64,000 nucleotides of DNA from Ferruginibacter sp. (GTDB taxonomy: Bacteria; Bacteroidota; Bacteroidia; Chitinophagales; Chitinophagaceae): the NCBI GenBank assembly GCA_013141435.1, contig JABFQZ010000020.1, positions 40,095 through 104,094 on the forward strand, given 5' to 3'. The notes beneath the pieces were generated by a model, which was given only the letters and a program-made list of their open reading frames with translations, had not been told where the DNA came from and did no database searches. Positions 29,799-39,652 of this stretch are shown here, one piece after another. A program made the position numbers and the translations under genes. Position 1 is the first letter of the stretch. Each line of letters begins with the position of its first letter.

Positions 29799-30932
29799 TT
29801 ATTTTTTATCAATATCAAACATTAAACTCAAACGAAAAGTATTAGATAATGGAGTACGAGTAACACCACTACCAGAAGGTACTATGTAAGCTATATTTAA
29901 ACCTACCATGCTATATTTTAAACCAGCGCCAACTGTTGCATAACGGCGATCACCTTTTAATTTATTTTCGTAGAAATAACCTGCACGTAAAGAAAACTGA
30001 TCTTTGTAAGTATATTCAGCACCAATACCAGCAGTAATTTCTTTTGTTTCGCCAGATTTATCGCCAAAAGATTTAGTCCAGCTACTTACTACGCTTTTAG
30101 TTTGGTATCCAGCTGTACCACCTGCAGAAGTATCCAAAGGAACTAATAATTTATTCAAATCCAATGCAAAAGTTAATTTACTATCTGCATCAAATACTTT
30201 TGTATAAGCACCACCCAAACCAAGGTTTGCAGGTATAAAATCTTTTTTAGCACTGTTATCGGTATAAGAAATTTTTGAACCCAAATTACTCAAAGTTAAA
30301 CCCCAGTTTAAACCTTCGCCATTTTCTTTAGCACCAGTATGGTATAAATGTAAATCGCCAGATACTGAGCTTCCTTTTTTGTAATTAATGCCACCATAGT
30401 TACCTACAGCAAGGCTTGAACTTACATACTTTAAGCCTAAACCAATACCAGTTTTTGAGCTTAGTTTTCTAGAGTATCCTAAATCTAAAGAAAACTCACG
30501 TGGACGACTACTTCCATCAGGAGTACCAGCTATTGTAGTAAAGTCTATATTTCCAAGGCTAAAATAGCGTAGCCCTAAAGATATTGCTTGAGCATCGCCC
30601 ATTTTATAAAAACCAGCTAAAGAAGTTAAATAAACATCTTTTAAATTCAAATCATGCAACCATGGAGTGTATGTTAATCCAAAAGATGCATTTTGTTTTG
30701 CAAAAGGCGTTTTACCTAAATTCCAAAAGTTAGAATAAGCGTCGGCACTTGTAGCAATACCAGTTTCGCCCATACCAGTAGCTCTTGCATCAGGCGATAT
30801 ACGCAACATTGGAACAGCTGTTGTTATTACTTTAATGTTATTTACAACACCTGTTACTTGTGCAGTTGTTTCGTTAATTGTTCCCCCTATTATTATCGCT
30901 AGGGCAGCTAATCTTAAAGTTGCTTTTTTCAT
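29799..30932 (-). CDS. porV: type IX secretion system outer membrane protein PorV (PorV/PorQ family)
   Basis: AVPMLRISPDARATGMGETGIATSADAYSNFWNLGKTPFA, typical of PorV; beta-barrel protein. Confidence 0.9.
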   Translation of the reverse strand: MKKATLRLAALAIIIGGTINETTAQVTGVVNNIKVITTAVPMLRISPDARATGMGETGIATSADAYSNFWNLGKTPFAKQNASFGLTYTPWLHDLNLKDVYLTSLAGFYKMGDAQAISLGLRYFSLGNIDFTTIAGTPDGSSRPREFSLDLGYSRKLSSKTGIGLGLKYVSSSLAVGNYGGINYKKGSSVSGDLHLYHTGAKENGEGLNWGLTLSNLGSKISYTDNSAKKDFIPANLGLGGAYTKVFDADSKLTFALDLNKLLVPLDTSAGGTAGYQTKSVVSSWTKSFGDKSGETKEITAGIGAEYTYKDQFSLRAGYFYENKLKGDRRYATVGAGLKYSMVGLNIAYIVPSGSGVTRTPLSNTFRLSLMFDIDKK

Positions 30933-31360
30933 GCGTTTTTTTTGTCTTGGTTAGGTAGACTTACCTCTATAAGCGTTAAGTTTAAAATTTCGAGTACTCT
31001 AAAATTGAATACTCTTTAAATCAAATGCAATTTATAATTTTTTGTTAAAGAAAACAATAATTATTTTTCAAATGTATATAAAAATTATTTTTAGAACAAA
31101 ATTTTTTTCGAGTATTAATGAAAAAAAATATTTTTCTAGTTATTTTTCATCTAATTTGAATCAAAAAAAACATTTAGTTTAAGAACGATTTTTGAAAAAG
31201 TATATTGTAAGTAAAGATATTTTTTTTCAAAAAGAAATGCTAAAGATTTATTTTGCTATACTTTTTCAAGTTAAAGTAATTATATTCGCAGCTTGAAATA
31301 CAATAACACAATAAATTTATGTTATTTACCGTTCAATAAAATGTAAAACACCAATATATT

Positions 31361-32911
31361 ATGTTTAAAGCATTCTCTGGGAGATTTCTTTTAGTAGCAC
31401 TTGTTGTAGCAATCTCTTTAAATTCTTGTAAAAAAAGTAGTTCTGGCGGTAAATCTAGTGCAACAGGCTGGAATTACAACGACAAAAAAATGGGCAATTT
31501 TAATGTTGCTAAAGTGAAGTATCCTAAAGCTGGTCCTGGGCTTAAGTTTGTACAAGGTGGATCGTTTGTAATGGGAGCAAAGGACGAAGATGTAATGGGA
31601 GATTGGAATAATGTACCCCGTAGAGTAACTATACCTTCGTTTTTTATTGATGAAACTGAGGTAGCAAATGTGCACTACAGAGAATACCTTTATTGGTTAG
31701 AAAATACTTTTAGCGACGATACCAATATAACAAGAAAAGCTTTGCCAGATACTTTGGTGTGGAGAGAAGAGCTTGCGTATAACGAACCTTATGTAGAGTA
31801 TTATTTTAGGTTTCCATCTTACAATTATTACCCTGTTGTAGGTGTAAACTGGCAACAAGCGCACGACTTTTGTATTTGGAGAACAGATAGGGTAAATGAA
31901 TTGCTTTTGGTAAAAAAAGGCTTTTTAGGTAAAGATGCTATAAAAAAAGAAATGAGAGGTGGTGGAAAAGATGGTTCCTTTAATACAGAATCTTACTTAA
32001 CTAATCCTGAGCTTGTGCAAATGGCAAAGGGTAAACCTAAATCATCTGGTTTAAAAGATATAAATGGCAAACCAAGAAAAGATGTACGTATGGAAGATGG
32101 TATTTTAAACATGGGATACCGTTTACCAACCGAGGCTGAGTGGGAGTATGCTGCTTATGGTTTATTAGACCAAAACCCAAATATTCGTAAAAAAGAAAAA
32201 GGAAGTGGAGAAGAAAATCGTTTAAATCAACAAATATATTCATGGTCTAAAAACCCTAATGGTTTAAGAGATAATCGTAGAGGAACTTTTCAGGGCAAAT
32301 TTTTAGCTAACTTTAAAAGAGGAAATGGTGATAATATGGGTATTGCAGGAGGTTTGAATGATAGAGGAGCAATACCAGAAAATGTAGTTTCATTTTACCC
32401 AAATTCGTTTGGCTTATTTAATATGAGTGGTAATGTGAGTGAGTGGGTAGGCGATGTGTATAGGCCGATGACATCTGTTGATGGGCAAGATTTTAATTAT
32501 TTCCGTGGAAATAAATTTACAAAAGTTTACAAAAACGCATCTAACGAATACGAAAGAGATAGTGCAGGGCATTTAAAAAGAACCGACATATCTGACGATG
32601 AGGTAAAAAACAGAGCTAATTATCAAAAAAATAATGTTATTAATTATTTAGATGGCGATTCGGCTAGTGGTGTTTTTTATGGTTATGGTATTACATCTTT
32701 GGTAAATGACCAAAGTCGTGTAATAAAAGGTGGAAGTTGGAATGATAGAGGATATTGGTTATCGCCAGGCACACGTCGTTTTATGCAAGAAGATCAGGCG
32801 TCGAGTACAGTTGGCTTTAGGTGTGCACAAACATATCTTGGTCCGCCAGAAGGACCAGGCTTTAAAGGAGGAAATAATTTCCCTACAAGAAAGCAAGGAA
32901 AAAGAAAATAA
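31361..32911 (+). CDS. gldJ: gliding motility/T9SS lipoprotein GldJ (formylglycine-generating enzyme fold)
   Basis: Lipobox LNSCKKS, GLKFVQGGSFVMGA, DETEVANVHYREYLYWL, GYRLPTEAEWEYAA, NMSGNVSEWVGDV, IKGGSWNDRGYWL; gldJ-murF neighbourhood. Confidence 0.88.
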   Translation: MFKAFSGRFLLVALVVAISLNSCKKSSSGGKSSATGWNYNDKKMGNFNVAKVKYPKAGPGLKFVQGGSFVMGAKDEDVMGDWNNVPRRVTIPSFFIDETEVANVHYREYLYWLENTFSDDTNITRKALPDTLVWREELAYNEPYVEYYFRFPSYNYYPVVGVNWQQAHDFCIWRTDRVNELLLVKKGFLGKDAIKKEMRGGGKDGSFNTESYLTNPELVQMAKGKPKSSGLKDINGKPRKDVRMEDGILNMGYRLPTEAEWEYAAYGLLDQNPNIRKKEKGSGEENRLNQQIYSWSKNPNGLRDNRRGTFQGKFLANFKRGNGDNMGIAGGLNDRGAIPENVVSFYPNSFGLFNMSGNVSEWVGDVYRPMTSVDGQDFNYFRGNKFTKVYKNASNEYERDSAGHLKRTDISDDEVKNRANYQKNNVINYLDGDSASGVFYGYGITSLVNDQSRVIKGGSWNDRGYWLSPGTRRFMQEDQASSTVGFRCAQTYLGPPEGPGFKGGNNFPTRKQGKRK

Positions 32912-32927
32912 TAAATTTTTAAAAATA

Positions 32928-32960
32928 AAAAAGCCCTTCATATTGTGAAGGGCTTTTTTG
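32928..32960 (+). terminator. Rho-independent terminator between gldJ and murF
   Basis: AAGCCCTTCA-TATTG-TGAAGGGCTT followed by TTTT. Confidence 0.88.
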
Positions 32961-32992
32961 CAACAAATAGGTTTAGCTATTACCTTTGCATA

Positions 32993-34270
32993 ATGAATAT
33001 AGAAGAAATATATAAAATTTATCTGCAATTTCCATCTGTAGTTACAGATACAAGAAATATAAAAATAGGCGATATATTTTTTGCATTAAAAGGACCAAAT
33101 TTTAATGGAAATATGTATGCAGAGCAAGCTGTAAAAGCTGGAGCAGCCTATTGTATATGCGACGAAAGAACAGATTATACTAATGAAAAAATTATTTATG
33201 TAGATGATTCCTTGCTTTGTATGCAATCATTAGCAAAGCACCATAGGCAACAATTTAATATACCAGTAATAGCCATTACTGGTAGCAATGGCAAAACCAC
33301 CACCAAGGAGTTGGTACATGTAGTTTTATCAAAAAAATACAGATGCTATACCACAAAGGGTAATTTGAATAACCATATAGGAATACCACTCACTATTTTG
33401 GCTATAAAAAATGATGCTGAAATAGCTGTTATAGAAATGGGAGCAAATCATTTGTATGAAATTGAAAACTATTGTACATACGCTATGCCTACACATGGTA
33501 TAATTGTAAATTGTGGCAAGGCTCATTTGGAAGGTTTTGGTAGCGAAGATGGAGTACGAAAAGCCAAAGGCGAATTGTACAATTATTTAGAAAAAAACAA
33601 TGGTACAATTTTTATAAATACCGATTATAATTACTTATTAGAAATGAGTAATAATATAACAAATAAAATTACTTACGGCACATCAAACGCTATGTACACA
33701 GGCATTGTAGCCAATGATAATAATTTTGTAGAAGTAAAAATTACCATTGGCTTGCAATTACAATGTATTAAAACAAAACTTGCAGGCAACTATAATTTGC
33801 CCAATATTTTAAGTGCAGTATGTATTGGCAAAACTTTTGGTGTAAACGATTCTGATATTAAAGATGCTATTGAAAATTACACTCCATCAAATAGCAGATC
33901 GCAAATAATAAAAAAAGATACCAACACCATATTATTAGATGCTTACAATGCCAACCCTAGTAGTATGAAAGCAGCTATAGAAAACTTTGCCGCAATGGAT
34001 GGCAACAATAAAATTGTAATACTTGGAGGTATGATGGAGCTAGGGTTAGAGAGTATAGCCGAGCATACAAATATTATTAATTTGTTGCTGCAGCATAATT
34101 GGAAACAAATAATTGTAACTGGAAAAGATTACCAAAATTTGCCACCAAATATTTTGCACTTTAATAACTCAAACGAAACTGCTGCTTGGTATAAGTTACA
34201 AAATTTTGAAAATTGTTTTATCTTAATTAAAGGATCTAGAGGTATGGCAATGGAAAAACTGTTGGATTAA
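32993..34270 (+). CDS. murF: UDP-N-acetylmuramoyl-tripeptide--D-alanyl-D-alanine ligase
   Basis: MNIEEIYKIYLQFPSVVTDTRNIKIGDIFFALKG; ITGSNGKTTTKEL. ORF track begins at 32945, inside the terminator; 32993 is the likely start. Confidence 0.95.
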   Translation: MNIEEIYKIYLQFPSVVTDTRNIKIGDIFFALKGPNFNGNMYAEQAVKAGAAYCICDERTDYTNEKIIYVDDSLLCMQSLAKHHRQQFNIPVIAITGSNGKTTTKELVHVVLSKKYRCYTTKGNLNNHIGIPLTILAIKNDAEIAVIEMGANHLYEIENYCTYAMPTHGIIVNCGKAHLEGFGSEDGVRKAKGELYNYLEKNNGTIFINTDYNYLLEMSNNITNKITYGTSNAMYTGIVANDNNFVEVKITIGLQLQCIKTKLAGNYNLPNILSAVCIGKTFGVNDSDIKDAIENYTPSNSRSQIIKKDTNTILLDAYNANPSSMKAAIENFAAMDGNNKIVILGGMMELGLESIAEHTNIINLLLQHNWKQIIVTGKDYQNLPPNILHFNNSNETAAWYKLQNFENCFILIKGSRGMAMEKLLD

Positions 34271-34343
34271 TAGATTTGATAGTTTTAAATACTAAGAAAC
34301 ATTTAAAATTAATAGTTATAACAAGAAAAATAATGAATAAAAT

Positions 34344-34979
34344 TTGAATAATTACGCTATGAAAAATTATACTTTTACTATTTTTCTTGTACTACTTATT
34401 GCAATAGCATTTTATTTTTTAGGCAAAAAAAATGGCGGAAACGATGCTAAAATAACTATGGTAGAAAATGTGGAAATTGTAAAACAAATTGCAGAACTTT
34501 CGGCATTGAACGTATCGGGTATTGTAAATTTAAAAGTGAGTAATAAAGGTGAAGAAGGAGGAAGCTGGGATAAATTTAAAAATTATTTTGCCGAAAATAC
34601 TTTGCAAGTAAACTTACCTTACGATGCAAAATTTGGGGTAAATATGAGTAATCAAAAACTGGAAATAAATACTAAAACTAGCATAGTAAATATTACATTA
34701 CCGCATTGCAAATTAATGAGCTTGCAACTAAAGATGGATAAAATGGAAACCATGACACAAACTGGTTTATTTGCAAGTGCAAGTATGAACGATTTGGTAA
34801 AAGCGCAAAAACAATTATATGCGCAGAGCTTGCTACAGTTACAAAACAATGCAAATTATATTAAACTTGCCGAAGAGCATATTGCTACAATATTAAACAA
34901 TTATTACAAACCTTTAGGTTACAAAGTGCAATGTAGTTTTGAAAACGAAGGTGTAAATATTTTAAATACAAAAAATTAG
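34344..34979 (+). CDS. DUF4230 domain-containing protein
   Basis: N-terminal TM, VENVEIVKQIAELSALNVSGIVNLKVS; C-terminal LLQLQNNANYIKLAEEHIATILNNYYKPLGYKVQCSF. Confidence 0.8.
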   Translation: MNNYAMKNYTFTIFLVLLIAIAFYFLGKKNGGNDAKITMVENVEIVKQIAELSALNVSGIVNLKVSNKGEEGGSWDKFKNYFAENTLQVNLPYDAKFGVNMSNQKLEINTKTSIVNITLPHCKLMSLQLKMDKMETMTQTGLFASASMNDLVKAQKQLYAQSLLQLQNNANYIKLAEEHIATILNNYYKPLGYKVQCSFENEGVNILNTKN

Positions 34980-35084
34980 GATACATTAATTTAGTATGTT
35001 TTTAAACACACTAAAGGCTACAATAGTTTTGCAAACCTATTGCAATATTTTGCTATTTTTAAAATGTGATGGACTAGTTGTAAA

Positions 35085-35585
35085 TTAATAAACCAACTGC
35101 ACTGTATCCTTTATAATTCCCATTACAAATACACTTTGCACATTACCTATGTTTTCTATTTGGCTTAGTTTATTTACATGAAAGTTGTAATAAGTATCCA
35201 TATTTTCTTCAACTACTTTTAGCATAAAATCAAATTCGCCGCTTATGCTGTAGCATTCTATAATTTCGTTCATTTCATTTATGGCATTTATAAATTTGGT
35301 GCCTGCATTTTTGCTATGAGCTTTTAACGATACATAGCAAATTACCATGAGGCTTTTTTTTACTTTGCTATGGTTTACAAGTGCCGCATATTGCTTTATT
35401 ACTCCATCAGCTTCCATACGCTTAATACGCTCATGCACAGGTGTGGTACTTAAGTGTACTTTTTCTGAAATTTCTTTTACAGTTATCCTTGCATTTTGTT
35501 GCAATAATGCAAGTATTGCAAAATCTTTTTTATCTAAAGAAATATCAATAATAGTGGTTTCTTCTTTTACAAGTTGTTTTGTCAT
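35085..35585 (-). CDS. Lrp/AsnC family transcriptional regulator
   Basis: DKKDFAILALLQQNARITVKEISEKVHLSTTPVHERIKRMEADGVIKQYAALVNH. Confidence 0.95.
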   Translation of the reverse strand: MTKQLVKEETTIIDISLDKKDFAILALLQQNARITVKEISEKVHLSTTPVHERIKRMEADGVIKQYAALVNHSKVKKSLMVICYVSLKAHSKNAGTKFINAINEMNEIIECYSISGEFDFMLKVVEENMDTYYNFHVNKLSQIENIGNVQSVFVMGIIKDTVQLVY

Positions 35586-35651
35586 AGTAAAATGTATATT
35601 TATTCTATAAAATTAAGTAATTATTATATTTTATCCTAAATATATAATATT

Positions 35652-35684
35652 TTGTAGTGTATTTTTCTATATACTGTATATTTG
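35652..35684 (+). promoter_or_regulatory. Bacteroidota-type promoter for ahcY leader
   Basis: -33 TTG (35652-35654) and -7 TATATTTG (35677-35684) matching TAnnTTTG with a 22-nt gap. Confidence 0.65.
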
Positions 35685-35699
35685 CATATTGTTTCACAT

Positions 35700-35850
35700 A
35701 CCTAAGCGGAGATAACAACAATACAACGCTGTGTACGCTGTAATCGTTGTCTTATTGTGTAAAAAAATCGCTTTGATAAAAGTTGAACAAAGATATAATG
35801 ATGAATGGTGCGACGCCACCGAAGTTCATTCAGGAATCTAAAGCTGGTAA
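35700..35850 (+). ncRNA. Structured 5' leader of ahcY; candidate SAM-II-like riboswitch with long inserted hairpins
   Basis: P1 AAGCGG(35704-35709)/TCGCTT(35768-35773) followed directly by TGATAAA; inserted hairpin CAACG..CGTTG; second hairpin TGAATGGTG-cgacgc-CACC..ATTCA; downstream CTAAAG. Confidence 0.5.
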
Positions 35851-35888
35851 AAAACAAAATTAAAATTTAAAATAAAAAACAATTTACA

Positions 35889-37214
35889 ATGAGCACAACA
35901 ACTACAGCTATTGATTTTAGCTTAAAAAACAAAGTTGCCGATATGAGCCTTGCAGCTTGGGGACGCAAAGAAATTATGCTTGCCGAAGCCGAAATGCCAG
36001 GTCTTATGAGCATTAGAGCAGAGTATGGCGATAGCAAACCACTTGCAGGCGCACGTATTGCTGGTTGCTTACACATGACAATACAAACGGCCGTTCTTAT
36101 TGAAACCTTAACCCACCTTGGTGCCGAAGTGAAATGGAGTAGCTGTAATATTTTTAGTACGCAAGATCAAGCTGCTGCTGCAATTGCAGAAACTGGCTTA
36201 GGTGTATTTGCTTGGAAAGGACAAACACAAGAAGAAAGCGATTGGTGCATTGAGCAAACTTTATTTTTTGGAAGTGCCGACAAACCTTTGAACATGATTT
36301 TGGACGATGGTGGCGATTTGACCAATATGGTTTTTGATAAATATCCTGAGCTTGTTAGCGGCATTAAAGGCTTAAGCGAAGAAACTACTACAGGTGTACA
36401 CCGCTTATATGAGCGTATGAATGCTGGTACTTTACCAATTCCTGCAATCAACATTAACGACTCTGTTACTAAATCTAAATTTGATAATAAATATGGTTGT
36501 CAAGAATCGTTAGTTGACTCTATTCGTAGAGCTACCGATGTAATGATGGCTGGTAAAGTAGCAGTAGTGGGTGGTTACGGCGATGTGGGTAAAGGAAGTG
36601 CACAAAGTTTACGTGGTGCTGGTGCAAGAGTTATTGTAACAGAGATTGATCCAATTTGTGCATTGCAAGCTGCAATGGATGGCTTTGAAGTAAAGAAAAT
36701 GATTGATGCAGTAAAAGAAGCAGATATTATTGTAACTGCATCTGGCTGTAGAGATTTGATTACAGAAAATCATTTCCGCAACATGAAAGATAAAGCAATT
36801 GTTTGTAATATTGGTCACTTCGATATTGAAATAGACATGGCTTGGTTAAATGCAAACTATGGTGCTAGCAAAAATACCATTAAACCACAGGTAGATTTAT
36901 ATACCATCGAAGGTAAAGATATTATCGTATTGGCGGAAGGTCGTTTGGTAAACTTAGGTTGTGCTACTGGCCACCCAAGTTTTGTAATGAGTAACTCATT
37001 CACTAACCAAACTTTAGCTCAGCTTGAGTTGTGGCAAAATAGTGCTAACTACGAAAACAAAGTTTATGTGTTACCAAAACACCTAGATGAGAAAGTTGCA
37101 CGCCTTCACCTTGCAAAAATAAATGTAGTGTTAGATGAATTAACTACTGCACAATCTGAATACTTAGGTATACCAAAAGTTGGTCCGTTTAAGAGTGATA
37201 TGTATCGTTATTAA
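35889..37214 (+). CDS. ahcY: adenosylhomocysteinase
   Basis: [61 protein letters not shown]-terminal [12 protein letters not shown]. Confidence 0.98.
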   Translation: MSTTTTAIDFSLKNKVADMSLAAWGRKEIMLAEAEMPGLMSIRAEYGDSKPLAGARIAGCLHMTIQTAVLIETLTHLGAEVKWSSCNIFSTQDQAAAAIAETGLGVFAWKGQTQEESDWCIEQTLFFGSADKPLNMILDDGGDLTNMVFDKYPELVSGIKGLSEETTTGVHRLYERMNAGTLPIPAININDSVTKSKFDNKYGCQESLVDSIRRATDVMMAGKVAVVGGYGDVGKGSAQSLRGAGARVIVTEIDPICALQAAMDGFEVKKMIDAVKEADIIVTASGCRDLITENHFRNMKDKAIVCNIGHFDIEIDMAWLNANYGASKNTIKPQVDLYTIEGKDIIVLAEGRLVNLGCATGHPSFVMSNSFTNQTLAQLELWQNSANYENKVYVLPKHLDEKVARLHLAKINVVLDELTTAQSEYLGIPKVGPFKSDMYRY

Positions 37215-37247
37215 TGGATAATTTTATAATGAATAATTAAAAATAGA

Positions 37248-37273
37248 AGCCATCGTTTTTACGGTGGCTTTTG
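37248..37273 (+). terminator. Rho-independent terminator downstream of ahcY
   Basis: AGCCATCG-TTTTTA-CGGTGGCT followed by TTTTG. Confidence 0.75.
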
Positions 37274-37348
37274 TTATTATAAAAAACATTTGGGGCTTTC
37301 GGCATTAGTACTTTACCAAACATTGGTTCGGTCTTAGTCGCTGTGCCG

Positions 37349-37397
37349 TATGTATCTGTATGTATATGCTCCTTCGTCGCATACATACAGATACATA
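37349..37397. repeat. Perfect 17-bp inverted repeat with 15-nt loop
   Basis: TATGTATCTGTATGTAT (37349-37365) / ATACATACAGATACATA (37381-37397). Confidence 0.9.
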
Positions 37398-37645
37398 CAT
37401 CGCTCCCGCCACCGCAGCCCTTGGGCAGATAATCATAGCCGAACAAAAAAATCCTTTTTTTCTAATAATCTTTTTATAAATCTATAAATTTTGTAATTTT
37501 ATAATATAATGATAAATAATTAATTATGATTTTAATAATTACATTATCGGATAATTTGATAAATATAATATCATAAAAGATTGTTTTTTGGTTTTAATTT
37601 TATCAAAAAAGATGTATATTTGTAAAAACACAATACAGTTTTATA

Positions 37646-38827
37646 ATGTTTACCCGTAAAATATACCCAGCTTTAGAAAGCCATTTGCAAAAAAAACAAG
37701 TAACAGTAATTACTGGCTTGCGTCGTATTGGCAAATCTACAGCCATGAAATATTTGTACAATAAATCGGAATTAACAAACAAAGTGTATTTGGATTTGGA
37801 GCGTATAGAAAACCAAAATATTTTTTTACAAAATTCATACAAAGACATTGAAAGATCTATAGAGTTATTGGGTTTCGATTTTTTACAACCAGGTATAATA
37901 GCATTAGATGAAATACAAATGGTAAAAAATAGCAGCAGTATTATAAAAGCATTGTACGACGAATATGGTACAAAATTTATAGTTACAGGCTCAAGTTCGT
38001 TTTATTTAAAAAACCATTTTTCCGAAAGCTTGGCAGGACGCAAAAGAATATTTGAAATGAACCCACTCGACTTTGAAGAGTTTTTAATATTTAAAGAAAT
38101 AAATACAAAAGCAATACAAAAAGAAAAATTAAAAACGCTTTTGCCAACGTATTACAACTTGTATAAAGTACAATACGAAGAATATATACAATTTGGCGCT
38201 TTCCCCGAAGTTGTGTTGGCAAAAAGCAATGATGATAAAATAGCTTATTTAAAAGATATTTTAAATTCTCATATAGAGCTTGATGTAAAATTGTTGGGCG
38301 ATGTATCTTCGTCGGATATATTGTATAAACTTATTTTATTACTGGCAAATAGGGTAGGAAGCAAGGTAGATTATTCAAAAATAGCATCGTTATTAGGCAT
38401 AAATAGGCTAAAGGTAAAAGAGTATTTATTGTTGTTGGAATATACGTATTTAATTAGAACCATAAAACCTTTTACTAAAGGAATAGATAAGGAAATAACC
38501 AAACAAGCTAAAATTTATTTTGCCGATACAGGATTATTGCAAATTTGTGGGCAAACATCGAGTGGGGCAATTTTTGAAAACATAATTGCCAATCAATTAG
38601 CCAATATTGGCGAAATAAATTATTACGAAAAAAGCTCAGGCACCGAAATTGATTTTATTTTAGACAAAAGAACAGCCATAGAAGTAAAAGAAACGCCAAG
38701 CAGTTTTGATGTAAAAACAGTAGAAAAAAGAGCCAAACCTTTGGAGTTAGAAAATAATTTTGTAATAGGCAGAAGCCTTGCCCCAAGTGGGTTTAAAGAT
38801 TTTGTATGGGGTGGAAATATTTTTTAA
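37646..38827 (+). CDS. AAA ATPase with C-terminal DUF4143
   Basis: ITGLRRIGKSTAMKYL Walker A, IIALDEIQMV Walker B, TGSSSFYLKNHFSESLAGRKRIFEMNPLDFEEFL, C-terminal EIDFILDKRTAIEVKE. Confidence 0.9.
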   Translation: MFTRKIYPALESHLQKKQVTVITGLRRIGKSTAMKYLYNKSELTNKVYLDLERIENQNIFLQNSYKDIERSIELLGFDFLQPGIIALDEIQMVKNSSSIIKALYDEYGTKFIVTGSSSFYLKNHFSESLAGRKRIFEMNPLDFEEFLIFKEINTKAIQKEKLKTLLPTYYNLYKVQYEEYIQFGAFPEVVLAKSNDDKIAYLKDILNSHIELDVKLLGDVSSSDILYKLILLLANRVGSKVDYSKIASLLGINRLKVKEYLLLLEYTYLIRTIKPFTKGIDKEITKQAKIYFADTGLLQICGQTSSGAIFENIIANQLANIGEINYYEKSSGTEIDFILDKRTAIEVKETPSSFDVKTVEKRAKPLELENNFVIGRSLAPSGFKDFVWGGNIF

Positions 38828-38911
38828 AATCTTATAATTTTACATTACGAAGCAAGGATAAAAACGAATACAAAGTTTTAAAATGCTTAGTATTAGTTGT
38901 TTTATTTATGC

Positions 38912-39581
38912 TTAGTTTGTAGTTATTTCAATGTTATTAGAAAAGCCAGTGGCTTCAATTTGTGTGTTAATTCTGTCGGCAGAAATGCCTTTTCTTTTTA
39001 TTAAATATTTAGATATTTTCTTTAATCTTTTGTTTGCAATTGTAGTTTGATTTTGTGAATCCCTATTATCTGTAAATGCAGTTATTTCAATTTGATGGGT
39101 GTGTTTAGGATTTAATGATGCAGATAAATTAGTTAGTTTCTTTTTGTTTTCTTGTGAAAGTCTTTTTAATATGGAGTTTTTATAATTTAATGTTGAATAA
39201 TGCTTGAAGCTATAAAACTAGAACAATATCCAGCTATTATCGATTGAGTTCTTTTTTCATTACCATTGCCCACTAAAACATTAATATTTTCTAAAAGTTC
39301 AGCATCACAAAAATTTTGGTTGTTTTTTATCAAAGAGGTATCGCTAATTGATGCTTTGTTATTTTTGTCATTTTTTTTTCTTTTAGTATAGTGGCAGGTT
39401 TAATTTTTTGGGCAGAAGAGGTAAAACTTTTAAAAGTGAAAATTGTAAAAATCGTAAATAATATGATTACATTTATCACAATGCTTACCGCCTTGCTTTT
39501 CTGGCATAGCTGCAAAATTTTCTTGGCATGGGTTAGGTATTGTAAAAAAAGTGGTTTAAATTTCATGTAATAAAAATACAT
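38912..39581 (-). pseudogene. frameshifted OmpA-family gene remnant
   Basis: Three reading frames needed: TM segment VSIVINVIILFTIFTIFTF..KIKPATILKEKK; then NDKNNKASISDTSLIKNNQNFCDAELLENINVLVGNGNEKRTQSIIAGYCSSFIASSIIQ; then OmpA C-terminus QIEITAFTDNRDSQNQTTIANKRLKKISKYLIKRKGISADRINTQIEATGFSNNIEITTN*. Confidence 0.75.
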
Positions 39582-39652
39582 AAAAACAACATTTAAAAAA
39601 TATTAATTAATTTAGTGTTTTAAAGCTAACAGTAAAACCCCTTACAAATACT

